Assembly (NCBI GenBank): GCA_016191115.1
Contig: JACPPG010000058.1
Span: 1-64,000 of the forward strand
Reading direction: 5' to 3'
Source: Planctomycetia bacterium
GTDB lineage: Bacteria > Planctomycetota > Planctomycetia > Pirellulales > JACPPG01
Length of the DNA: 64,000 bases
Shown: positions 35,653-42,513 of the stretch, in pieces
Position numbering within the stretch: position 1 is the stretch's first letter
Layout of the letters: each line of letters starts with the position of its first letter
The notes under the pieces: generated by a model
What the model saw: the letters and a program-made list of their open reading frames with translations, nothing else
The model's database searches: none
Told to the model about the DNA's origin: nothing
Translations under genes and position numbers: made by a program

Positions 35653-36210
35653 ATGCCATTGGTTGCCGCCGAGCAAACGTTATTTCCCGGAGAACTGTTG
35701 GAGGGGCTGGGAGCCGCGGATGGCGAGCGCACATGGAGTGTTGCGTACACGAAGGTTCGTCAGGAAAAGCGGCTGGCGCGTGACCTTTGGAATCGACAGA
35801 TCGCGTTCTATCTTCCTTTAGTGCCCCGCGACCATGTCTACCGCGGACGCAGAGTCCGCGCACAAGTCCCGCTGTTCGGCAGCTACGTGTTCCTGTACGC
35901 CGATCCGCGCGAGCGTCTTCAGTGCCTGAACACCGATCGGATCACCCACCTGCTGCCCGTCGCGGACCAGCAGCAACTGTACGACGACCTGGTCCATGTC
36001 CACCGCCTGATTGAGGCCAATGTCCCGCTGACCGTGGAGAGCCGGCTCAGTCCGGGAGATCGTGTCCGCGTGCGGCATGGGTGCATGGCGGGGATCGAGG
36101 GGACTGTCCTGTACCGCGGCCGCCAGACGCGTTTGGTCATCCAGATAACGTTCCTCCAGCAAGGGATCTCCGTGGAGATCGACGACTTCATGCTGGAAAG
36201 AGTGACTTGA
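35653..36210 (+). CDS. Specialised NusG paralog (RfaH/LoaP/UpxY-like antiterminator)
   Basis: 185 residues. An NGN domain (~26-120: TWSVAYTKVRQEKRLARDL, YLPLVPRDHVYRGRR, PLFGSYVFLYAD) precedes a KOW domain (~133-180: LSPGDRVRVRHGCMAGIEGT). The acidic insertions of essential NusG are absent. An AAAGGAG ribosome site fits the ATG. Such paralogs stay with RNA polymerase and prevent early termination in very long polysaccharide operons. Here the ~30-kb block points the other way, so action in trans or on a shared leader element is inferred. A sigma-54-like promoter lies upstream. Confidence 0.88.
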   Translation: MPLVAAEQTLFPGELLEGLGAADGERTWSVAYTKVRQEKRLARDLWNRQIAFYLPLVPRDHVYRGRRVRAQVPLFGSYVFLYADPRERLQCLNTDRITHLLPVADQQQLYDDLVHVHRLIEANVPLTVESRLSPGDRVRVRHGCMAGIEGTVLYRGRQTRLVIQITFLQQGISVEIDDFMLERVT

Positions 36211-36612
36211 AGGGTCCTTCGGTCCGTTGGGGCGGCCATCACGCACCTGCCGGAAGCCGGGAGACAAGGCCCTTGCCGCCTGACGACCAACCGCTAAAGA
36301 GACGCAGTTGCGAGTCCCGAAGCAGGAAACCCTGGGCCCCCCGTTCAAAGCTCGCGTCCGCGCCGCATTCGGTAACGATAAGCGGCTTTTACACTTAGGG
36401 TTCATTGCCTGTCGCAGTCGGGTATCAGTGCCAGCCATCCGACGGAAGAGGGGCATGAAATAAATCTCCATAAATCTCCACCAGGCGTCAGGAAATCGCC
36501 GTGACGGGTCAATAAACAGCGAGGGAGAAGAGTAGACCCTTGAAATAGCCTTGTTCCGGAGCGAGTGGGTATGGTCGGCGGACTTGCGAAGCAGGCCAAG
36601 GAAGGATCGACG
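36211..36612 (+). promoter_or_regulatory. Upstream region of the first PEP-CTERM gene
   Basis: About 400 bases without a gene. It contains a tandem 10-mer at 36461-36480 and a good ribosome site (AAGGAAGGA) before 36613. No terminator hairpin is obvious after the NusG paralog, so read-through into the PEP-CTERM gene is possible. No convincing -35/-10 pair was found. Confidence 0.35.
36461..36480. repeat. Tandem duplicate of TAAATCTCCA
   Basis: Two exact head-to-tail copies of the 10-mer TAAATCTCCA lie 133 bases before the PEP-CTERM start. The 10-base period places both on one face of the helix, so a regulator half-site pair is possible; chance slippage is the alternative. Confidence 0.4.
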
Positions 36613-37458
36613 ATGGTTCGAAACCGGGTGCCCCTGAAGGTTGTCCTGGCTATTGCCGCGATCGTTGCGGTGGTGGGTAGCGCGGCGATGGCCGACGCGG
36701 GAGTAACCGCCGACTTCTACAACTTTGTCGGTGGGGCGAGCGGCACCACCGTCACGTACACCCCGAATTTCCCCAGTTCGACGGGCAGCAGCACGCTCAG
36801 CGTCTCCAACGGCGGAGTCTTCTTCTGGACCGATCTGCAGCCCTCGACACCGGACCTGGTCAACGCGCCTGGCGATTCCAATCCCGCAAATTTCGTGAGC
36901 TTTTGCATCGAGGTGGGTCAGCACATCTCGTACGGCGACAACGTGCCCTACGACTTCGGGCTTATTGCCCTGGGCAGCGCTCCGAAGCCCGGCATTCCCG
37001 GTGTTAGCCCGATGGGCGCTCTGGCCGCGAATCTCATCGAGCAGTTGTGGTACAACCACTTCAATGACCTGTTCACCCCGTCAGGCGTCGATCAGGTCAA
37101 GGCGGGCGCCTTCCAGTTGGCTATCTGGGAGCTCACCTATGACGTCGGCACGGGCGCCAATGGCGTGAACCTCACCGATGGCATCATCAAGGCAAGCATG
37201 GGCACAGTGCGGAGTCTTGCATCGAGTTGGCTCGGCGAGTTGGATTGGACCAACAACGGCCAAGACCAGCCGCGCGCCAGCCTGCTCGCCATGAGCAGCA
37301 GCACCTATCAAGATCAGGTGGTCGCAAGCACCATCGGAAACCTTGATCAGACGGGGGGCGGCACGGTGCCCGAGGCGAGTTCCGTCGTGGTCTGGTCGCT
37401 TTTGGGACTGGTGTGCGTCGGCTTCAAGCGGTGGCGCTCGTCCGTCACGGCCGGCTAA
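36613..37458 (+). CDS. PEP-CTERM sorting-domain protein
   Basis: 281 residues. A signal peptide (VVLAIAAIVAVVGSAAMADA) starts the secreted region, which includes NFVSFCIEVGQHISYGDNVP and a QLAIWELTYD segment seen in many PEP-CTERM proteins. The C-terminus has VPEAS (a VPEPS variant, ~252), a hydrophobic stretch SVVVWSLLGLVCVGF and the basic end KRWRSS. It is a candidate substrate of the exosortase at 33134. The ATG at 36613 has an AAGGAAGGA site; an upstream GTG/ATG pair lacks one. Confidence 0.88.
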   Translation: MVRNRVPLKVVLAIAAIVAVVGSAAMADAGVTADFYNFVGGASGTTVTYTPNFPSSTGSSTLSVSNGGVFFWTDLQPSTPDLVNAPGDSNPANFVSFCIEVGQHISYGDNVPYDFGLIALGSAPKPGIPGVSPMGALAANLIEQLWYNHFNDLFTPSGVDQVKAGAFQLAIWELTYDVGTGANGVNLTDGIIKASMGTVRSLASSWLGELDWTNNGQDQPRASLLAMSSSTYQDQVVASTIGNLDQTGGGTVPEASSVVVWSLLGLVCVGFKRWRSSVTAG

Positions 37459-37633
37459 AGACGCCTGCCAGGACTTTCAAGGCCCGCCAGAGCATCCGCG
37501 CGCAACGGTGCGGATCGTTCACTTCGACAAGTGTCGTGTCCTTCCGCGCGCCATCGCCGGACACGCATCACGCGGAATGGGCCTTCGCGACTCCGCGGGC
37601 CGTATCAGTGAGCCGTCGAATCCGGCAGCCCCT

Positions 37634-38248
37634 TTACTCCATCTCGATCGATACCGTGCTCAACAGCGCGAACAGGTCTGCGCGGAACCGTCCCTGCGCG
37701 ACTTCCTCCCGCAGATCGACTTCGCTGGTCGCCATGATCCATACATCGACAGGGAGCTTCGGGCGGCCATTCCCTGGCCTCGCGCATCGATCTTGAATGA
37801 GGGGAACGAGCGCGTCCTGGACATCCGCGGGAAGCAAGTGCACCGCCTCGAAATAGAGCGTTCCGCCCTGGGCAGCGCGCAGCTCTCCGCCACGATCGTC
37901 GTCCCGCGCAGCGCCCAACAAATCGGCCGCGAGTTGCTGTGGCGGACGAACCGCGCAGTCGAAGCGAATGAAAGGGCCGCCGGCCCGCGGTCCACGTTTG
38001 TGAAAGCCGTGGGCGACGAGCCGCTTCCTCTCCACGTTGGAACCGAGAAACAGCATGCACGTCGCCCCGCCCGACGACGTGGTCCCGGACCGATAATGTC
38101 CCTGCTCCGAAGAGCTACCGCTGGCGATCGGAGTCATCCTACTAAGAGGGGCACCGAAATGCCGATACGATCCAGCGACGAACCGGGCACGTTTCATGGG
38201 CGTCAAGCCGGTTCGTCGGTTTCCCTCACGCGGCGGCCCGGCCACCAT
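37634..38248 (-). CDS. Degenerate sigma-54-interaction (AAA+) domain protein
   Basis: Up to 204 residues; the start is uncertain (ATGs at 38248, 38197 and 38137, none with a strong site). It aligns by eye with NtrC-type activators: MLFLGSNVERKRLVAHGFHK at Walker A, GGTLYFEAVHLLPADVQDAL at Walker B, WIMATSEVDLREEVAQGRFR at sensor I. Walker A GExGxGKE has become GSNVERKR, the Walker B Asp-Glu is FEA, and the GAFTGA loop is missing. It ends right after the ADLFxLLS segment with no DNA-binding domain. ATP-driven activation is therefore unlikely; an adaptor, decoy or decaying gene is possible. Confidence 0.65.
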   Translation of the reverse strand: MVAGPPREGNRRTGLTPMKRARFVAGSYRHFGAPLSRMTPIASGSSSEQGHYRSGTTSSGGATCMLFLGSNVERKRLVAHGFHKRGPRAGGPFIRFDCAVRPPQQLAADLLGAARDDDRGGELRAAQGGTLYFEAVHLLPADVQDALVPLIQDRCARPGNGRPKLPVDVWIMATSEVDLREEVAQGRFRADLFALLSTVSIEME

Positions 38249-38578
38249 CTACTACTTGGCAAGGCCTTCCCGCGCGCTTTCAAAATTGCTTTCGCGTCTG
38301 CGAGCGCAAACCTGACGCGCGAGGACGCCTCCGGTCGGTCGAATCTTGGGAAAAGATGGTGGACGACAGGTCCTTCGCGCCTTTGTGCTGAAACTGGTTG
38401 CCGAATTTGGGGGGGATACTTCGCGGAAAAAAATCTGAGCCCCTGTCAGGAATGCGCCCTGGCGGCGCAATAGATGGATGAGAGGGGGGATGTCCCCCCC
38501 ACGGGGCAGCAGGGAAGCTTCGGGACCGGTGCGGATCGTCTGGCGCTTAGAGACAACATCCTGTCACGCGGACATGCC
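38249..38578. other. Divergent intergenic region before the second PEP-CTERM gene
   Basis: 330 bases between the degenerate AAA+ gene and the rightward PEP-CTERM gene. A G-run/C-run hairpin GGGGGG-ATGT-CCCCCC occurs at 38484-38499, and a run of seven A's at 38428-38434. Other features were not recognised. Confidence 0.35.
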
Positions 38579-39241
38579 ATGAACTCCCTGAAAGATTCCC
38601 GGACGTGTTATCGCGCTGCCCTCAAGGGCTCGCTTCTCGCTTTGGCTCTTTTCACGACGCTGCACGCGCGCGTGGAGGGCAGCCTCTCGCTTGGCCCCTA
38701 CTATTTCGACGGCGTGACCACGTGGCACGGCACGTCGGGCTTCAGCAACGGCATACTGCACGGCTCCGTGGAATGGGCCGTCTATGCTCCGGGCACGTTC
38801 CCCTACGCCGGCTATTCGCAGCCTGCCGGTGAGTATGTCTATGCCTATCAGGTGAGCATGGACCCCGATTCGGTCGGCGTGTCGCATCTATCGGTGGCTC
38901 TTACGAATCCAGCGGACACGATAGGGGATTTCCCGTTGCCGGGCGGGACAGCCCCGAGCGTGGAAAGCCTGACGCCGTTCTCGAGCGCCGACTATTTCTT
39001 CGACCCAGAGTCGTTCCCGCTGACGTCCGGTTTGGCCTTCTCTAGTCCTGACGCGCCGATCATGTTGTTTGGATCGATCGCGGATGGTGGCCTGGCTTTC
39101 ATTGTCGATCAGTTGCCCTCACCCGGCATCGCCGGTTCCGTGCCCGAGGCCGGCACCTGGGCGACGTGGCTGTTGCTGGGGGCATCGTGCGGGTCGGTTG
39201 CCTTCTGCTGGCGTCGGCCGGCCGCCCTCCGTCCTGCCTAG
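38579..39241 (+). CDS. PEP-CTERM-like secreted protein
   Basis: 220 residues. A hydrophobic signal segment (SLLALALFTTLHARVEG) begins it. The middle is Ser/Gly/Asp-rich with SLGPYYFDGVTTWHGTSG and GEYVYAYQV. The C-terminal tail is VPEAGTWATWLLLGASCGSV (from ~188) followed by AFCWRRP, a PEP-CTERM-type signal with Ala in place of the second Pro. The ATG at 38579 is chosen over 38474 because the signal peptide starts there, though the ribosome site is weak. It is another likely exosortase substrate. Confidence 0.8.
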   Translation: MNSLKDSRTCYRAALKGSLLALALFTTLHARVEGSLSLGPYYFDGVTTWHGTSGFSNGILHGSVEWAVYAPGTFPYAGYSQPAGEYVYAYQVSMDPDSVGVSHLSVALTNPADTIGDFPLPGGTAPSVESLTPFSSADYFFDPESFPLTSGLAFSSPDAPIMLFGSIADGGLAFIVDQLPSPGIAGSVPEAGTWATWLLLGASCGSVAFCWRRPAALRPA

Positions 39242-39541
39242 CTCGCGGACGGATTCAGCGTCCAAATGATTAGCGCCGCATCCGCGTGTTCGTTTGCGCC
39301 CCCCTGCGCCACTCCCCCCCCGCGCAGTGCTCAACCCTGGTAACCGCTCCCACCGTGGCTTGTTGTTCCCCAGGTTCCTGGATCGGCGCAAACTTCGAGG
39401 CCGCACAGGTTTCGGCGAGTTGGGGGGCTCTGATCACCGTTATACCCGTGCACATTCCTCGTGCCCCAATCCCGTTATTTTGTTTGATGTTCCCAAAGCC
39501 CCTTGGTACTTTTGGGGTATAGGCAAGTCCCACCCCAGAGC
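39242..39541. other. Intergenic region before the ECF sigma factor
   Basis: 300 bases, pyrimidine-rich at the left. No gene, strong hairpin or convincing promoter was found. Confidence 0.3.
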
Positions 39542-40123
39542 ATGCGGGTTTTCATGACTCAAGCTACCGCTGAATCGACGGATGAACATCTGGCGAGCGT
39601 CGTCCAATCCATGCGGACTTATTTGTCCGTCGTTGTGCGGCGCGAGTTGCCGGTCGACGTTCAGGCCAAGATTTCGGAGTCCGACGTGCTGCAGGAGACC
39701 TTTCTCGAGGCATGGCGTGACGTGCACCGCTTCCGCGGATCAGACTCCGCGACCCTGTCAGTCTGGCTGCGCCGTATTCTCCGCAATAACATCCGCGACG
39801 CGCGGCGCCACTTCGGCACGCAGAAGCGGTGCGTCTCGCGCGAATTGCCGCTCGATCAGGCGATGACGAATCCCAACGGCGCGACGTGCCTTACGGCGGG
39901 CGATCCCACGCCCAGCCAGTTCGTCCAAAAAGCGGAGCAATTGCAGCGCCTGAGCCGCGCCTTGGCCTGCCTGCCGGCTGACTATCAGCAAGTCCTTGAG
40001 CTGCGGCACTGGGACGGCCTCGCCTTCGCCGAGATCGGCCGCCAGATGGATCGCTCCGAAGATGCGGCCCGCAAGCTGTGGGGCCGGGCCCTGTGCGAGC
40101 TGCAGCGCATCTTCAAGCCCTGA
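39542..40123 (+). CDS. ECF-type RNA polymerase sigma factor
   Basis: 193 residues from ATG 39542 (alternative ATG 39554; an upstream GTG at 39503 also lies in frame). Region 2 is SESDVLQETFLEAWRDVHRF and TLSVWLRRILRNNIRDARRH. Region 4 has LPADYQQVLELRHWDGLAFA and EIGRQMDRSEDAARKLWGRA, a clear helix-turn-helix. It resembles planctomycete sigma factors that lack an adjacent anti-sigma gene. Targets are unknown; the flanking PEP-CTERM gene is a candidate. Confidence 0.87.
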   Translation: MRVFMTQATAESTDEHLASVVQSMRTYLSVVVRRELPVDVQAKISESDVLQETFLEAWRDVHRFRGSDSATLSVWLRRILRNNIRDARRHFGTQKRCVSRELPLDQAMTNPNGATCLTAGDPTPSQFVQKAEQLQRLSRALACLPADYQQVLELRHWDGLAFAEIGRQMDRSEDAARKLWGRALCELQRIFKP

Positions 40124-40313
40124 AGCGGCAACCACTCGTGCTCGTGGGCCGCTAGCGAGATATACTGCCCCGGCACGCGGCTACCTTCCTTGCTCCCCGT
40201 CGGTGCCTCTGGATATGCGCATTGCCGGATCGACCCTCGGCTTCGTTTGCGCGGGTATCGCTTGAAGACCAGGCATTTCGCTGAACGGACGTGCCCCGCG
40301 TCCTTCGCCCGAG

Positions 40314-40387
<74 letters not shown>

Positions 40388-40532
40388 GGAGTGTTTCGAT
40401 TGTAGAGATTGCCCCCAGGTTGTGAAGAGGGACTGCCGAAGGCGACGAATCGGGGCACGAATCGCCGCACGTCCTATACTTTTTTCGCCTTGCGACAGGC
40501 CGCGGGGAGTGCCTTTTCCGAGGGGTTTGGCC

Positions 40533-41669
40533 ATGAGCGCGCCAGCGAGCACTTCGATTACCGTGGCCGTAAGGGATGCGCGGCCACAGGCTCCGCGCGC
40601 CTATCTACTGCAGCCGGTTCCCTTGCTGTTGATCTTCGGCGCGTTTTTCGCGCTGACGGTTCCACTGTCGCTCTTTTGCGGGCCACGTCTCTACGGCGCC
40701 ATCACCACGATGGAGGCGGTCGCCCTGTCGCCCTTGGCGGAAGTATACGTGTGCTGCCTGGGCTTCACGCACTTTTTCCTCACCTTCACGGTCTACTTCC
40801 AAAGCGGCAACCTGCGGCATTTCGCCAGCTCGCTCCGCAACAAGCTCGTCTTTTTCGCGATTCCGGTCGCGATCTTCGTGCTCCTCGATTTGTACTACGC
40901 GCTGGGGATCGACACGCGATTCGTCGGTCTCGCGGCCGTGGTTTTCGCCGCGATTCGGTTTTTCGATTTCCTGCACTTCAACCGGCAGAATTTCGGCGTG
41001 CACCAACTGTTCAAGGGGAAGTCGGGCTCGGCCTTCCCCGCCTGGATGCGCAAGGCCGAGACGTGGTACTTCATGTCGCTCGTGGTATTTCTCTTCCAGA
41101 CGTTCATGAACGCCGACCATCGCATCCATTTCGACGATCCGCTCGTGTGGGTCATGATGGCCATCTCCGGCGGACTACTGTGTGCGATTCTCTACGGCTA
41201 CGCGATCGCGCTCCGCAGCGCGCCGGATCCATCGGCCCTCGCGGCGCCCCTGGGATATCTGCTGCTGCAATCCGCCGCGGCCAGCCTGGCGATTTTCAGC
41301 ACCGTACTCTACTTGTTCAGCCTGGCTATTCACTACGTGGAATACCACGTTCTGATGGCGCCGCGCTGCTTTCATGCGGCCTTGGATCAACACAGCGCGA
41401 TCGACCGCTTCTTCGATCGGCTGAGGCGCAGCAAGCTTCTGTTCTACGTGATCCTGCTGGCCTTCTCCGGCTTGTGCCTGTGGATGATCGAGCGCCGCAC
41501 GTCCGTCGAGGACTCGCCGGTGGCCTACCGACTGCTGATCAATGTGTTCGACGGGCTGTTCGTCTTCCACTACTTCGTCGAGGCGTTCATCTGGAAATTC
41601 GGAGACCCGTACTTCCGCAAGACGCTGGGGCCGCTTTACTTTCCGCAGCCGGCGCCGGCGCGAGGGTGA
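40533..41669 (+). CDS. Polytopic membrane protein with conserved histidines, unknown function
   Basis: 378 residues with about nine membrane segments, not assigned to a family. His/Asn/Gln motifs recur at membrane edges: DFLHFNRQNFGVHQLF, FSLAIHYVEYHVLMAPRC, FVFHYFVEAFIWKFGDPYF. Such spacing suggests metal binding by an integral-membrane enzyme. The ATG at 40533 follows GAGGGG by 7 bases; a frame open from 40422 lacks a site. Its stop overlaps the start of the protease gene (GGGTGAG), so the two are translationally coupled. Confidence 0.78.
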   Translation: MSAPASTSITVAVRDARPQAPRAYLLQPVPLLLIFGAFFALTVPLSLFCGPRLYGAITTMEAVALSPLAEVYVCCLGFTHFFLTFTVYFQSGNLRHFASSLRNKLVFFAIPVAIFVLLDLYYALGIDTRFVGLAAVVFAAIRFFDFLHFNRQNFGVHQLFKGKSGSAFPAWMRKAETWYFMSLVVFLFQTFMNADHRIHFDDPLVWVMMAISGGLLCAILYGYAIALRSAPDPSALAAPLGYLLLQSAAASLAIFSTVLYLFSLAIHYVEYHVLMAPRCFHAALDQHSAIDRFFDRLRRSKLLFYVILLAFSGLCLWMIERRTSVEDSPVAYRLLINVFDGLFVFHYFVEAFIWKFGDPYFRKTLGPLYFPQPAPARG

Positions 41670-42424
41670 GTCACTTGGTCGAATCGCAAGCGTTCGCCGT
41701 GCTCTCCACTTGCCTGGCGTTCGGAATCTACTTCGCCGGTCCGTTGGGGCTGCTCGTTTGCGTTGCTCCCTCGCGGGCCCGCGCGAATCTGTTTCCGTTC
41801 GTGGTGGGAATGACCACGTTTTTGCTGGCGTGGATGTGGATTGCCTGCCTGCTGGGGCTGTGGGCCAGGCTGGGAACGGCCGCGGCTACGACCGCGCTGG
41901 CCTACGCCTTGGCCTTCTCGGCGTTCGCCGGGGTGTTTGAGGAGTCGTTCCGCTACGTCGCTTTGCGGATCGTCAACGGCAAGATAGCCGTCGTCGATTG
42001 GAAGACGGCATTGGCTTACGCCGCCGGGCATGCCGGCGGCGAGTCCATCCTTGTCGGCATCACGAGGCTCGGCTCGCCGGGATTTGCCGCGCCGGCGCTG
42101 GTCGAAGATGCCGTGTATCACCTGCTGGGCGCTTTCATCGTCCACGCTTGTTTCACGGCCGTTGTCCTTCACGCAGTCCTGAGCCGGAGACTATGGCCGC
42201 TCTTTGTCGCCATGCTGTGGCACTTCGGCCAAGACATGTTTGGCCCCGCGGCGCGGGCATTGTGCGGAGAGTACGTGGGGAGCGTCCTGTACTTTGGAAC
42301 CAATTTCACCGTCTACCCATGCCTGCTGGTGGCGACGCTCCGCCGCTGGTTCCCCGCGGCGGCCACCAATACTTCCGCCCAAGAGACCACCTCTAGCCCC
42401 GATCGGATGGCGGCAAGCTGTTAG
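41666..42424 (+). CDS. YhfC/CPBP-like glutamic intramembrane protease
   Basis: 252 residues from GTG 41666, whose bases overlap the preceding stop. About seven membrane segments. The motif FEESFRYVALR (EExxxR, ~91-101) and the later GHAGGESILVG (His ~121) match the catalytic layout of YhfC and CAAX-protease/bacteriocin-processing (CPBP) families. A third site, VYHLLGAFIVHACF, could supply another His. Substrates are unknown; coupling to the membrane protein upstream suggests a shared job. The frame is open much further upstream, but that part overlaps the other gene and is not coding. Confidence 0.7.
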   Translation: MSHLVESQAFAVLSTCLAFGIYFAGPLGLLVCVAPSRARANLFPFVVGMTTFLLAWMWIACLLGLWARLGTAAATTALAYALAFSAFAGVFEESFRYVALRIVNGKIAVVDWKTALAYAAGHAGGESILVGITRLGSPGFAAPALVEDAVYHLLGAFIVHACFTAVVLHAVLSRRLWPLFVAMLWHFGQDMFGPAARALCGEYVGSVLYFGTNFTVYPCLLVATLRRWFPAAATNTSAQETTSSPDRMAASC

Positions 42425-42513
42425 CCGCGCCGCGGTCGGAGGAGCCCGGCGGCCTGCCCCGGCGCACCAGTTGTCGGGCGGAGCACGTTGGGGCTGAGCC
42501 ACCTCCACCAGCC

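Noticed and set aside
40409..41665. Upstream part of the long plus-strand frame that ends in the intramembrane protease
   Set aside because: It overlaps the real membrane-protein gene in another frame and has shadow-like composition; coding in this frame begins at the GTG at 41666.
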